Program-made: the position numbers and the translations under genes
Source of the DNA: Alkalihalophilus marmarensis DSM 21297
Lineage (GTDB): Bacteria > Bacillota > Bacilli > Bacillales > Bacillaceae_D
Direction: 5' to 3'
Assembly (NCBI RefSeq): GCF_000474275.2
Contig: NZ_ATAE01000026.1
Coordinates: 1 to 64,000, forward strand
Length of the DNA: 64,000 nt
In this document: in pieces, positions 45,832-55,677 of the stretch
How positions within the stretch are numbered: the stretch's first letter is position 1
How the letters are laid out: each line of letters opens with the position of its first letter
Notes under the pieces: generated by a model
What the model was told of the DNA's origin: nothing
The model's database searches: none
The model's input: only the letters and a program-made list of their open reading frames with translations

Positions 45832-47451
45832 TTAAGAAGAACGAGCTTTTGTAGGGCGTGGTGTACGATTGTCACGTTTTGGACGCGGTTTAGCTGGTTC
45901 AAGGTTTACACGAGCCCCATTAATTCTTGAATAACGCAGGGCTTCATAAACAAATGGCGCTACATCTTCAGGCACTTCAACAAAAGTAAAGTTCTCGAAA
46001 ATATCAATACGGCCTATGGCTTTTCCAGGAATACCAACGAGTTCAGATATTTCTTCAATTAAAATTTTAGGACTCATATTCACATTACGGCCGACATTAA
46101 TAAAGAAACGCACCATTCCCTTAGCTCCGCCAGTCTCGCCAAAATTGTATCCTGCTTCCTCAGCTGCAGAATCATTTGAGAAATTCATTTTTAACAGGGC
46201 AGCCACTACATCCTCAGGACTGTGGTCAGCTAACACTTCTTGTACGAGCGGTTTAAATAATTCAAATTCCTTTCCACCTGTATCAATTGTATCATGAACA
46301 AGCTTCTTCCATGAACTTTGCTGCTTTTCTACTACATCTTCAATTGTCGGCACATCTTGTGAAGGAATGGCCATTTTTATTTCCTGTTCAATTGAGCGAA
46401 GATGCTTCATTTCACGCGGAGTAACAAGTGTAAGAGCCAGCCCCTTACGTCCAGCTCGCCCGGTACGGCCAATTCGATGAACATAACTTTCCGGGTCTTG
46501 CGGGATATCATAGTTAATTACATGAGTTACATTATCCACATCAATACCACGAGCAGCTACATCCGTTGCAATTAGAAATTCTATCGATGAATCCCTAAAC
46601 TTCTTCATCACCGCATCGCGCTGCGACTGTGTTAGGTCACCATGAAGCCCATCTGCTAAGTATCCTCTTGCTTGAAGGGCTTCTGTTAATTCAGCAACAC
46701 CCTTTTTGGTACGGCAAAATAAAATACCAAGATCCACTTCTTCACTATCAATAATACGACAAAGGGAATCAATCTTATTACGTTCAAGCACTTTATAGTA
46801 AAGCTGATCGATAGAAGGGGCCGTAACTTCCCCTTTATTAATAGTCACAGTTTTTGGAGTCGTCATATAGCGGCGAGAAAGCTTTTTGATGGCAGGAGGC
46901 ATAGTTGCTGAGAATAAAAGCGTCTGTCTTGCTCCTTTTACTTCTCGCAAAATCGACTCAATATCATCAACAAATCCCATATCAAGCATTTCATCCGCTT
47001 CATCTAACACAATCGTGTGAACTTTATTTAATTGCAACGTTTTCCGGCGGATATGATCAAGAATTCTTCCTGGTGTTCCGATCACAACTTGCACGCCTTG
47101 TTTTAATGCTTTAATCTGATGGCCGATCGATTGTCCGCCATAGATAGGCATTGTTCGAATTCGTTTATGTGCAGATAGTTTTTGCAATTCCCCTGATACT
47201 TGAATGGCAAGCTCTCTTGTTGGAGTTAGAATCAATGCTTGAACATAGCGCTCTTCGGTCACTTTATCAATAACAGGAATACCAAATGCGGCTGTTTTTC
47301 CCGTCCCTGTCTGTGCTTGTCCGATAACATCTCCTCCTTCAAGAATAACTGGAATAGCTTTTTCTTGAATAGGAGATGGTTCTTCAAAACCCATGTCCTT
47401 AATAGCGCGTTTAATTGGTTCTGAAATCTGAAAATCACTAAAATATGTCAT
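45832..47451 (-). CDS. DEAD-box RNA helicase with DbpA-type RNA-binding domain
   Basis: A 539-residue ATP-dependent RNA helicase. Two RecA-like domains carry AQTGTGKTAA (motif I), PTRELA (Ia), LDEADEMLD (II), SAT (III), ATDVAARGID (V) and HRIGRTGR (VI). A C-terminal DbpA-type RRM (about residues 410-510, GMVRFFINVGRN ... IDIFENFTFVEVP) and a short Arg/Lys/Pro tail follow. This layout fits DeaD/CsdA or YxiN/DbpA; target RNA is unknown. Its ATG overlaps the cinA stop (TAATG), so it is translated together with cinA. The position between cinA and recA differs from B. subtilis. Confidence 0.93.
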   Translation of the reverse strand: MTYFSDFQISEPIKRAIKDMGFEEPSPIQEKAIPVILEGGDVIGQAQTGTGKTAAFGIPVIDKVTEERYVQALILTPTRELAIQVSGELQKLSAHKRIRTMPIYGGQSIGHQIKALKQGVQVVIGTPGRILDHIRRKTLQLNKVHTIVLDEADEMLDMGFVDDIESILREVKGARQTLLFSATMPPAIKKLSRRYMTTPKTVTINKGEVTAPSIDQLYYKVLERNKIDSLCRIIDSEEVDLGILFCRTKKGVAELTEALQARGYLADGLHGDLTQSQRDAVMKKFRDSSIEFLIATDVAARGIDVDNVTHVINYDIPQDPESYVHRIGRTGRAGRKGLALTLVTPREMKHLRSIEQEIKMAIPSQDVPTIEDVVEKQQSSWKKLVHDTIDTGGKEFELFKPLVQEVLADHSPEDVVAALLKMNFSNDSAAEEAGYNFGETGGAKGMVRFFINVGRNVNMSPKILIEEISELVGIPGKAIGRIDIFENFTFVEVPEDVAPFVYEALRYSRINGARVNLEPAKPRPKRDNRTPRPTKARSS

Positions 47452-48701
47452 TATTCTATATTCCACCTTTTCAGTTCGTTCAACAAATAAAAACAACCAT
47501 AGTTTATCGTCCTCTGACGAATGGCTTCTCTGTTGCCGCTTAGTTTTAACTTATGTACGGCCGCTTCATCGTTCGGGCCGCATATTCCGACATAAACTTC
47601 TCCAGGCTTTTTACCATCTTGTGTACCAGGTCCAGCAACGCCTGTGAAACTGATCCCAATATCTGATTGAAGCTTCCGTTTAACAGCTTTAGCCATTTCC
47701 AAGGCACATTCTGCACTTACCACTCCGTTTTCAGCAATAATTTTATTCGGTACACCTAAATGATTTTCCTTCACTTTTGTTGCGTAAGAAATAATACTTC
47801 CATGAAAAATCTCAGAGGCTCCTGAAATGGAAGTGAGTGCACTTGAGAAAAGGCCTCCCGTTAAGCTTTCAGCAGCCGCAATATAGTATTTATGTTTTTT
47901 AAGCTGCTTAGATAAGACTTCCATTAACGTTGTCTCACCGTACCCATAAAAATATTCTCCGACACGAGAAAGGATGTCTTTTTCTACTTGATCAAGGAGC
48001 TGGATACTTATGTTTGGGTCATAATGTTTGACTGTCAGCCGCAAAGTAACCTCACCCTCGCTAGCAAGCGGTGCAATCGTAGGGTTGGTTTGGTTGACAA
48101 GCAAATCGTCAATCATTGCTGCTAATTTGGATTCGCCTATCCCAAAAAACCTGAGGACTCGGGATGTAATTTTCTCCTGTGTCACATTGTCTTTCTCAAG
48201 CAGCGGTCTTAATTCAGACACCACCATTGGCTGCATTTCTTTTGGAGGGCCGGGCAGCAACACAAACTTACATTGATCGGTCTCCAAAACCATTCCAGGA
48301 GCCATTCCATTATGATTAACCAATACATGACTGTCTTCAATGACAAGCGCCTGTTTTTTGTTATTTTCTGTCATGACCTGCCCTCTTTTTTCAAAAAAAG
48401 AAGTAATAGCATCTAACGATTGTTGGTGATACACAAGATCTTTCCCGCAAATCTCGGCAACGGTTTCTTTCGTTAAATCATCTTTAGTGGGACCTAGCCC
48501 GCCAGTTAATATAACTAAATCAGATCTCTTAGAAGCTTGGTTGAGAACGTCAGTCAACCGTTCTTCGTTATCACCAACCACGACATGATAAAATACATCA
48601 ATTCCATGCTGAGCTAGTTCCACGGATAAGAAAGCAGCATTTGAGTTCACGATCTGGCCAAGTAATAATTCGGAACCAACGGCAATAATTTCCGCTTTCA
48701 T
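47451..48701 (-). CDS. cinA: CinA, competence/damage-inducible nucleotide-salvage protein
   Basis: A 416-residue protein: N-terminal MoCF-like domain (GSELLLGQIVNSN, LTGGLGPTKDDLT) linked to a C-terminal deamidase domain (AAAESLTGGLFSSALTSISGAS, VAGPG). The domains hydrolyse ADP-ribose-type nucleotides and deamidate NMN, respectively, in characterised members. In several Firmicutes cinA is induced in competence with recA. GGGGGGAGAG precedes ATG 48701. It follows pgsA by 14 bases. Confidence 0.96.
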   Translation of the reverse strand: MKAEIIAVGSELLLGQIVNSNAAFLSVELAQHGIDVFYHVVVGDNEERLTDVLNQASKRSDLVILTGGLGPTKDDLTKETVAEICGKDLVYHQQSLDAITSFFEKRGQVMTENNKKQALVIEDSHVLVNHNGMAPGMVLETDQCKFVLLPGPPKEMQPMVVSELRPLLEKDNVTQEKITSRVLRFFGIGESKLAAMIDDLLVNQTNPTIAPLASEGEVTLRLTVKHYDPNISIQLLDQVEKDILSRVGEYFYGYGETTLMEVLSKQLKKHKYYIAAAESLTGGLFSSALTSISGASEIFHGSIISYATKVKENHLGVPNKIIAENGVVSAECALEMAKAVKRKLQSDIGISFTGVAGPGTQDGKKPGEVYVGICGPNDEAAVHKLKLSGNREAIRQRTINYGCFYLLNELKRWNIE

Positions 48702-48715
48702 ACTCTCCCCCCCTT

Positions 48716-49294
48716 TTACTTAGATTTTAAAATAACATGACGATTCTTCATGAAATAATCAATTCCAGAAAGCAGCGTTAAGATCGTAGCAATCCAAATT
48801 GAAATCATTGCAAAAGGGATAGATAATGCTTCAAACGGCAGATTATACAGCATAAGAGCGGAGATACCGATAATCTGCCACACTGTTTTCCATTTACCTA
48901 AATTGCTGGCTGCAATTACTTGACCATCTGCAGCAGCGACAAGCCTGATACCTGTCACTGCAAACTCACGGCTGATAATAACAATAGCCATCCAAGCAGG
49001 AAGAGCACCAAGTTCTACCAGGCCTATTAGAGCAGCAGTAATTAATAATTTATCTGCTAGCGGGTCTAGAAACTTGCCAAAATTGGTTACAAGGTTTAAC
49101 TTTCTAGCATAATACCCGTCTAACCAATCTGTTGCCGCAGCAAATATAAAAAGCAATGCTGCAATAAAATGAGCCACAGGTATCTCAACGCCTAACCATT
49201 CCCACTGTCCCATCGGAAGCGGTGCAAGCAGAAACACCATAAAAATCGGTATTAAACAAATTCTTGAAATCGTAATTTTATTAGGTAAATTCAC
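48716..49294 (-). CDS. pgsA: CDP-diacylglycerol-glycerol-3-phosphate phosphatidyltransferase
   Basis: A 192-residue integral membrane enzyme making phosphatidylglycerol phosphate. The CDP-alcohol phosphatidyltransferase motif D-x2-DG-x2-AR-x8-9-G-x3-D-x3-D is present as DWLDGYYARK ... FGKFLDPLADK. It has about five membrane segments. I chose GTG 49294, giving the family start (M)NLPNKITISRI; a TTG one codon earlier is also possible. Confidence 0.96.
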   Translation of the reverse strand: MNLPNKITISRICLIPIFMVFLLAPLPMGQWEWLGVEIPVAHFIAALLFIFAAATDWLDGYYARKLNLVTNFGKFLDPLADKLLITAALIGLVELGALPAWMAIVIISREFAVTGIRLVAAADGQVIAASNLGKWKTVWQIIGISALMLYNLPFEALSIPFAMISIWIATILTLLSGIDYFMKNRHVILKSK

Positions 49295-49329
49295 CAAACG
49301 TCCCTTCTTTCGTCAGTTTCCTATGTACA

Positions 49330-49824
49330 TTATCTCATGTTGACAAATTGAACAGGGAAGTCGAAATCCTGCTGCTTCATAACTTGGATTACATGTTGTA
49401 AGTCATCGATGCTTTTCCCTGTTACCCTAACTTGTTCGTTTTGAATTTGTGCTTTTACTTTAAGCTTTTCATCCCGTATAAGTTTAGTGATTTTTTTGGC
49501 ACGGTCTGCACTCAACCCTTTAACTAAGGTGATGACTTGACGTACTGTACCGCCATGTGCACGTTCAATTTTCCCAAAATCCATTGCTTTTTGTGAAAGG
49601 CCACGTTTTATAAATTTTGATTGCAAAATATCAATAACACTTTCTAGTTTGTATTCATCATCAGAAATAATCGTAATATGATCATCATCTGTTCGTTCAA
49701 TTGAACTTTTAGACCCTTTAAAATCATAGCGGTTTTTAATCTCTTTCATTGCTTGGACAATGGCATTGTCTACCTCTTGACCATCAATATCTGAAACAAT
49801 ATCAAATGAATGTTCTTTTGCCAT
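49330..49824 (-). CDS. YajQ-family nucleotide-binding protein
   Basis: A 164-residue protein of the YajQ/UPF0234 family (YitK in B. subtilis): [44 protein letters not shown]. Some members bind cyclic di-GMP; function in Bacilli is unclear. ATG 49824 follows GGAGTG. In B. subtilis rodZ and pgsA are adjacent and yitK is elsewhere, so this gene has been inserted or relocated. Confidence 0.92.
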   Translation of the reverse strand: MAKEHSFDIVSDIDGQEVDNAIVQAMKEIKNRYDFKGSKSSIERTDDDHITIISDDEYKLESVIDILQSKFIKRGLSQKAMDFGKIERAHGGTVRQVITLVKGLSADRAKKITKLIRDEKLKVKAQIQNEQVRVTGKSIDDLQHVIQVMKQQDFDFPVQFVNMR

Positions 49825-50000
49825 TTGTTTCACTCCATTCTCTCTATCTCTTTTCTAAAGTCTACCTCATATTGTACCATATTATGGACTAAGTTGAGAA
49901 ACAAGTCGGACTTCTCTAATGAAGTTAATCTTTCTTAGAATTATCTGATTCTGAAGTTCTTCTGCCTTGTGTTTTATGCACTCTAAGGCTGACAGCTATC

Positions 50001-50032
50001 AAAAAAAGAAATGGCTGCTTGCCATTTCTTTT
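50001..50032 (-). terminator. Terminator of rodZ
   Basis: AAAAGAAATGGC pairs with GCCATTTCTTTT around AAGCA, overlapping the rodZ stop, followed by more T. Confidence 0.9.
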
Positions 50033-50933
50033 AGTCATTCACGCTGCTTGTAATATTAATTTTTTGATGGATGATCTCTAATGGGAAGTCAACCTCTTCA
50101 TCGTTAACGATCAACGTTACATTTTGTGAGGCGCCAAAGTTAAATTCAACTTCTTCTTCTCCTTTGAAGTCATACTCTAATTCTTCTCCACTTGCTGGCT
50201 GACCCGAGAAGAACATATTACCTAAACCGTTTTTCACATCCACATATGAGCTGTCGCTAAATTGAATCACTACATCGAAACGATCAGCTTCCAGTTCAAA
50301 ATAAGAAGTATTACCACTGCTGTTTAAAAGGTTTAATGTTGAGGTTTCTGACGAAGTTTCCTCTTCTTCTTCCTCTTCCTCTACAGCAGGCTCTTCTTCA
50401 ACTGCATCTTCATTAGCCGCTTCTTGATCTCCTTCTGCCTCTTCATCAGCTTCAGGCTCCGTTGCTCCTTCAGAGAAATCAGCATCGACATTTTCTTCTG
50501 GATCAGGGGCAATCGCAGCATCCCTCTCACCGCCGATACTTTGAGTTACAAGCCAAATACCAAGAGCAATGACGACCAAAAAGGCAAGCGCAATGACAGC
50601 CGGTAAGAATGCAGGCGCTTTAGATGATTTCTTTGGCTGACGTACGGGCGATTTAGACCGCTCAGACCTTGATGGCAAATCAATTGATTCTTTTTGGGGG
50701 TTTGGGAGTTCATTTCTGTACTGATCAAACAATGGTTCAGGATCTAACCCAACTGCTTCTGCGTATGTTTTCACAAACGCACGGGCATAAAAGAGTCCGG
50801 GCAGCGTATCAAAACGCCCCTCTTCTATAGCAAGCAGATATCGCTTTTGAATCTTCGTACTGCGCTGAAGGTCCTCAAGCGATAACCCCTTTTCCTCACG
50901 AGCCTCTCTTAAATGTTGTCCTAATTCTGACAT
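50031..50933 (-). CDS. rodZ: Cell-shape protein RodZ (YmfM)
   Basis: A 300-residue bitopic protein. The N-terminal HTH (LGQHLREAREEKGLSLEDLQRSTKIQKRYLLAIEEGRF) binds MreB in characterised members. A basic juxtamembrane stretch, one membrane segment (about residues 107-130), a strongly acidic Glu/Ala linker and a C-terminal beta domain (DUF4115) follow. Supports rod shape and wall elongation. The acidic linker faces the outside, like the PBP tail at the other end of the window. Confidence 0.93.
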   Translation of the reverse strand: MSELGQHLREAREEKGLSLEDLQRSTKIQKRYLLAIEEGRFDTLPGLFYARAFVKTYAEAVGLDPEPLFDQYRNELPNPQKESIDLPSRSERSKSPVRQPKKSSKAPAFLPAVIALAFLVVIALGIWLVTQSIGGERDAAIAPDPEENVDADFSEGATEPEADEEAEGDQEAANEDAVEEEPAVEEEEEEEETSSETSTLNLLNSSGNTSYFELEADRFDVVIQFSDSSYVDVKNGLGNMFFSGQPASGEELEYDFKGEEEVEFNFGASQNVTLIVNDEEVDFPLEIIHQKINITSSVND

Positions 50934-50954
50934 TTCAAACACCTACCTACAACT

Positions 50955-51722
50955 TTAACTAATATCAAATGATGAAAAGCCAGATTCCATTACTTCGTAA
51001 GAAATCGTCTCCTTTTCATTATTTCTAAGTTCAATAATACAATCAAAATCTTCTAGTTCGTATTCCGTTTCACGGACAAAAATATCAGGATGCTCAACCA
51101 CTTTAACTGCCGGAAGACGCATAATATCCCTGACTAATGTACGATGTCTTTCAGTAGAGCGCATTGTCGAGACAATTCCGTCAATAATAAAGATATGGTC
51201 TTCGCTTAATTCATCATCCGCTAATTGATTACGGACCGTTTGCCGCAAAAGCGTAGAGGATATAAACGACCAGCGCTTATTAGCACACACACTTGCTGCT
51301 ACAATTGATTCTGTCTTTCCTACTCGAGGCATTCCTCGAATCCCAACCAAGTAGTGGCCGTCTCGCTTATACAACTCAGCCATAAAATCAACCAACAGTC
51401 CAAGTTCTGTACGAATAAAACGGAAGGTCTTCCGATCATCAGCGTCACGCTCAATATAACGCCCATGACGAATAGCCAGCCTGTCACGAAGATGAGGTTC
51501 ACGAAACTTCCTTACAGTAATGCTGTCAATTGTATGTAAAATAGCGTGAAACCTAGCAACTTGATCATCACTTTTACTTCTGATAAGCATACCGCGGCGC
51601 ATATCGTCTACACCGTTTATTGTCACGATATTAATTTTCAGCATCCCAAGTAATGAAGATATATCTCCTAACAACCCTGGCCTGTTATTATGAATTTGAT
51701 ATTCTAAGTACCATTCTTTCAT
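50955..51722 (-). CDS. ymfK: YmfK (DUF3388), ACT-domain and P-loop-like protein
   Basis: A 255-residue protein conserved at this position in Bacilli. The N-terminal ~70 residues look like an ACT domain (YLEYQIHNNRPGLLGDISSLLGMLKINIVTING). A later block GIRGMPRVGKTESIVAAS resembles a Walker A loop and IFIIDGIVST a Walker B, so nucleotide binding is likely. Function is unknown. AAAGGTGACG precedes the ATG. It sits upstream of rodZ by 21 bases. Confidence 0.88.
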   Translation of the reverse strand: MKEWYLEYQIHNNRPGLLGDISSLLGMLKINIVTINGVDDMRRGMLIRSKSDDQVARFHAILHTIDSITVRKFREPHLRDRLAIRHGRYIERDADDRKTFRFIRTELGLLVDFMAELYKRDGHYLVGIRGMPRVGKTESIVAASVCANKRWSFISSTLLRQTVRNQLADDELSEDHIFIIDGIVSTMRSTERHRTLVRDIMRLPAVKVVEHPDIFVRETEYELEDFDCIIELRNNEKETISYEVMESGFSSFDIS

Positions 51723-51971
51723 CTATTAACGTCACCTTTCGTTATAGAATAAAGCCGTATTTAGGTAACACATTTGACAAACATGATTTCAATTTTTTAC
51801 TTCCTTTTAATGATAATGGATTTTAGTTGTAATTGAAAGTGCTTTGTCACTTTAATCGCTAAATGAATAAAAAGGATTACGAATTCATATTTTACTATAA
51901 TCTATCTTTACTTCATACACTTTTATTTGCAATCTAAAACATTTTTTGTATAAGACCGTGTTTAATCATAG

Positions 51972-52000
51972 AAAAAACGCCGCAGCTACTGCGGCGTTTT
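51972..52000 (-). terminator. Terminator of ymfJ
   Basis: AACGCCGCAG pairs perfectly with CTGCGGCGTT around TAG, then six T on the minus strand. Confidence 0.93.
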
Positions 52001-52006
52001 CCTATA

Positions 52007-52258
52007 CTACCCTTCGTTACGAACAAGCTTTACCATCATGTTTGCAATGGCGTGCTGCTCGCCTTCATCTGCCACTTTCCATAGCTCAGCTAAAATACGC
52101 TCTTGTTCATTTTTAGGCTCGACTTGCTGTGCAAGATATTCACCAACTTGATAAGCAACATCTGATACCACATTTTCATTCATGCCCTCGTGTTGAGCTT
52201 GATTAAGACGATCACCTAAAAAGTCTTTCCACTGATCCCAATTATCGAGTACAGACAT
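52007..52258 (-). CDS. ymfJ: YmfJ (DUF3243) protein
   Basis: An 83-residue helical protein (SVLDNWDQWKDFLGDRL, VAYQVGEYLAQQVEPKNEQERILAELWKVADEGEQHAIANMMVKLV). Family blocks match YmfJ. In B. subtilis ymfJ follows ymfI, as here. Function is unknown. AAGGAGG precedes the ATG. Confidence 0.93.
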   Translation of the reverse strand: MSVLDNWDQWKDFLGDRLNQAQHEGMNENVVSDVAYQVGEYLAQQVEPKNEQERILAELWKVADEGEQHAIANMMVKLVRNEG

Positions 52259-52331
52259 AATAGCCCCTCCTTGAGTAGAAATGTATTACAAGCTTATTTT
52301 CTCAAGAGAGGGCTTTTTTTATGCATGACTT

Positions 52332-53054
52332 TTAACAATACCATGCTCCATTTACAGATAAAATTTGTCCGTTTATGTAATTCGATTTATTAGAACATAA
52401 AAAAGCAACTGCATGAGCAACATCTTCTACCGACCCAATTGCACCAGCAGGTATATCTGAAGTGAGGGCTTCAATATCTTCTTTTGTGTATTCATTCATC
52501 ATGTCCGTATCAATCGCACCAGGAGCTACTCCATTAACTTGAATATTACTTAAGGCAACCTCTTTAGCAAGGCTTTTTACAAAACTATTCAAGCCCCCTT
52601 TTGCACTAGAATATGCCACCTCACATGCCGCACCTGTTATCCCCCAGATGGATGAGACAGCAATCACTTTTCCTTCTTTTTGTTGAATCATGGATCGCAT
52701 AAGTGTTCGCGTTATCTTTATTGGGTTAAGTAAATGGATATTCATGATCTGATTAAGTCGTTCATCCGTAAGGTCTGTAAATAGTTCAGTTGAGCTTAGT
52801 CCACCGTTATGAATTATAGTATGAATAGGTATGTGTAGTTGTCCTAAGAGCTCATCTGCACCATTAATATGACTCAAATCCGCTTTCACAATCCATACCT
52901 GAGCACCTTTTTCCCTGCAAGTATGCGCAACCTCTTCGATCAACTTCTTGTTTTGATAATAATGTAAAAAGAGAGCGCACTCAGGTGCAGCCAGCTCTTT
53001 TGCAATTGCTGCTCCTATCCCGCGCGACGCTCCCGTAATTAAAATTGATTTCAT
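52332..53054 (-). CDS. ymfI: Short-chain dehydrogenase YmfI (FabG-like)
   Basis: A 240-residue SDR oxidoreductase: cofactor loop TGASRGIG, NxGG (HNGGL in place of NNAG), catalytic Ser in AVSSIWG, and YSSAKGG (Tyr and Lys). NADP(H) use and substrate are not determined; the family is often named EF-P 5-aminopentanol modification protein or 3-oxoacyl-ACP reductase. B. subtilis YmfI takes part in EF-P modification. ATG 53054 gives the family start; the site GGAGGG lies about 14 bases upstream, rather far, and overlaps the ymfH stop region. Confidence 0.9.
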   Translation of the reverse strand: MKSILITGASRGIGAAIAKELAAPECALFLHYYQNKKLIEEVAHTCREKGAQVWIVKADLSHINGADELLGQLHIPIHTIIHNGGLSSTELFTDLTDERLNQIMNIHLLNPIKITRTLMRSMIQQKEGKVIAVSSIWGITGAACEVAYSSAKGGLNSFVKSLAKEVALSNIQVNGVAPGAIDTDMMNEYTKEDIEALTSDIPAGAIGSVEDVAHAVAFLCSNKSNYINGQILSVNGAWYC

Positions 53055-53077
53055 CTTTAGATTTATACCCTCCGCTC

Positions 53078-54364
53078 TTACTTTTCCGCTCTTACTTGGC
53101 ATACTGTGAAGCGCTTGAAGTCAAAATGTTCTTCTAGCACTTCACTTAGGTGCTCTTTAGTAATTCCTTCAAGTACTGGGACTACATCAAATAGAGTCAT
53201 GTCATTGAATTGATAACGCGTAAATTGATTAGCAATATATTCCGGAGAATTAAGCGAACGAAGAAAAGATCCTATCTTTTTCTTAATCGCACGATTTACA
53301 ACAGACTCATCAAGTGCTTCTTGTTTAAATGTTGTAATCATTTCTTTGATCGCTTCAGCTAATTCATCCGGCTTCTTCGTATCTCCACCAAGAATGGTAA
53401 AGCCAAACCCTTCTTCGGCCGAATAATCGAAAGAAAACGAGTCATCAATTAACCCTTTCTCATACAGTTTTTGGTAATTAGCTGAACTTTGACCAAACAT
53501 TAAATCAAGTAAAATGTTAATAGAAAGCTCATGCTTTAATAAATCTTCCCCTTGTCTAGATGGATTCGCTTCTTTAAATCCAACTAAGCACTTCGGAGTC
53601 TGAACCGGCATATGAATGACATTTTTCTCAGTTGCAACTTCATTAGGCTCATCATCAAAGACTCGGTTGATCGTCTCTGGTGCAGCAAAAGACTTATTCC
53701 CTTGATTCTCTTTTACTTGCTTCATGATGGCTTGTGGGTCAACTGGACCGATGATAAATAATAACATATTATTTGGATGGTAAAATGTTTCATAGCAAGT
53801 ATATAAAAGATCTTTCGTAATGTTGGAAATGGATTCAATCGTTCCGGCAATATCTAACTTTACTGGGTGATTCACAAACATATTCTCAATCACACCGAAG
53901 TAGGCACGCCAATCAGGGTTATCATCGTACATCGTAATCTCTTGACCGATAATCCCTTTTTCTTTTTCCACACTTTCTTCGGTAAAATAAGGATGCTGAA
54001 CAAAGTCCAATAAGGTTTCTAAATTCTTTTCAACATTTGTTGTACTTGAGAATAAATACGCCGTTCTTGTGAAGCTTGTAAAGGCATTGGCAGATGCACC
54101 TTGTTTACTAAAGTCCTGAAACACATCGCCATTTTCATCCTCAAACATTTTATGCTCTAGAAAGTGCGCAATTCCATCGGGTACATGAATCGTATCATTA
54201 CCACCAAGAGGGGTAAATTTATTATCAATCGACCCATATTTTGTAGTGAAGGTTGCAAATGTTTTATTAAATCCTTCTTTCGGAAGAATATACACATCTA
54301 AACCATTTTCTAACTTCTCATGGTAAAGCGTTTCTTTAAGCTGTTCAAAAGTAAGTTGTTTCAT
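53078..54364 (-). CDS. ymfH: M16-family zinc peptidase YmfH
   Basis: A 428-residue M16 peptidase with the inverted zinc motif HFLEH and a downstream Glu in KGIIGQEITMYDD. This is the likely catalytic partner of the inactive YmfF, as in mitochondrial processing peptidase heterodimers. Substrate is unknown. It overlaps the ymfF stop (TAATG), so the pair is translated together. Confidence 0.92.
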   Translation of the reverse strand: MKQLTFEQLKETLYHEKLENGLDVYILPKEGFNKTFATFTTKYGSIDNKFTPLGGNDTIHVPDGIAHFLEHKMFEDENGDVFQDFSKQGASANAFTSFTRTAYLFSSTTNVEKNLETLLDFVQHPYFTEESVEKEKGIIGQEITMYDDNPDWRAYFGVIENMFVNHPVKLDIAGTIESISNITKDLLYTCYETFYHPNNMLLFIIGPVDPQAIMKQVKENQGNKSFAAPETINRVFDDEPNEVATEKNVIHMPVQTPKCLVGFKEANPSRQGEDLLKHELSINILLDLMFGQSSANYQKLYEKGLIDDSFSFDYSAEEGFGFTILGGDTKKPDELAEAIKEMITTFKQEALDESVVNRAIKKKIGSFLRSLNSPEYIANQFTRYQFNDMTLFDVVPVLEGITKEHLSEVLEEHFDFKRFTVCQVRAEK

Positions 54365-55644
54365 TATGAAGCTTCACCGCCTTTTAAGAAATAAATGGTA
54401 TCTAACTCTATTTTTTGAGCGGCATGCATTACATCTTCTTTTGTGACTTGATCTATTTCTTTAAGCAGATCTTCAAGAGTACGGTTATGTCCGCTTACAA
54501 TTTGGTGATAACTTAGTTCCACATATCCACGAGCAACATCAGACGTTTCTAGCAGCTGATTTTTCAGCATTGCTTTCGTTTGATCTAATTCAGCCTTCGT
54601 AAAATCACCTGAACACATTGCTTCAAGCTGCTCTTTGATAATCGTAACTGCACGGTCATACTTCGCAAATTCAATTCCGCTCATGACCATCATGACACCT
54701 TTGTGACTTTCATATCTTGAAGCGGCATAGTAGGCAAGGCTCTCTTTCTCACGAACATTGATAAACAATTTCGAGTGAGAGAAACCTCCAAATAGCCCGT
54801 TGCATACTTGCATCGCTACATAATCATCATCTTTATAGGTTGTATATGTACGATACCCCATATGCAGCTTTCCTTGCTTAACATCTTGTTCTTCTATCAC
54901 GACATTTTCTTTTTCTACTTTTGGGCTCTCAGAACTAGGCGGCGTTTGATCAATTGGCTCGCGTCCATTGATATTGAAATAGGTTTCCACTTTAGCAATG
55001 GCTTCATCTGCTTCCATTGCTCCTACCACGTAAAGGTCTATGCGGTCTTTTTTTAGAAGCTGTTGATAATATTCATACAGCCCCTCAGCTGTAATCGCTT
55101 CCACTTCTTCCACCGTTCCATATGAAGTAAGTCCAAACGGCTCATTTTTACACATTTCTTCAGTAATACGAACATTTGCATAGCGCATTTTATCATCATA
55201 TACAGATTGAATACGCTGCACTAGCGAACGCTTTTCATTTGCTACAATAGAGGCATTAAACGCATTCTCCTCCACTAGCGGATCAAGCAAGACCTCAGAG
55301 ATTAATTTAATCCCTTCTTCAAAAAGAGGCGTTTGATCAGTTAAAAAGGTTTCATTGGCTACATCTAATCGGATTGTTATGACATGCTGCTCGCCCTTTT
55401 TTTGAACATCAGATGCAAGCATCGCTCCGTAAAGTTCATCAAGGCGGCCGCGAACCTCTTTTCTAGAAGGAGATTGAGCGGTCCCATTTTGCAGGACATG
55501 AGGCAATAGTGCACGCATGGCTACGGTTTCTCTATCTAATGGAGCTTTTATCATTAACATTAATGTATTCGTTTTATAACGATCGGTTTTAATGGTATGA
55601 ATGCTTATTCCTCTAGATTCCTTCGTTTTCTCCATCAGCTGCAT
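54364..55644 (-). CDS. ymfF: M16-family peptidase-like YmfF (no zinc motif)
   Basis: A 426-residue M16-fold protein. The HxxEH motif is absent: the corresponding region reads LLPHVLQNGT. The arginine/tyrosine region near the C-terminal half (KLFINVREKESLAYYAASRYES) is kept, as in regulatory M16 subunits. AAAAGGAG precedes the ATG. First of the ymfF-ymfH-ymfI run. Confidence 0.92.
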   Translation of the reverse strand: MQLMEKTKESRGISIHTIKTDRYKTNTLMLMIKAPLDRETVAMRALLPHVLQNGTAQSPSRKEVRGRLDELYGAMLASDVQKKGEQHVITIRLDVANETFLTDQTPLFEEGIKLISEVLLDPLVEENAFNASIVANEKRSLVQRIQSVYDDKMRYANVRITEEMCKNEPFGLTSYGTVEEVEAITAEGLYEYYQQLLKKDRIDLYVVGAMEADEAIAKVETYFNINGREPIDQTPPSSESPKVEKENVVIEEQDVKQGKLHMGYRTYTTYKDDDYVAMQVCNGLFGGFSHSKLFINVREKESLAYYAASRYESHKGVMMVMSGIEFAKYDRAVTIIKEQLEAMCSGDFTKAELDQTKAMLKNQLLETSDVARGYVELSYHQIVSGHNRTLEDLLKEIDQVTKEDVMHAAQKIELDTIYFLKGGEAS

Positions 55645-55677
55645 AAAATCATCTCCTTTTTACCATTCATGCCTAGT

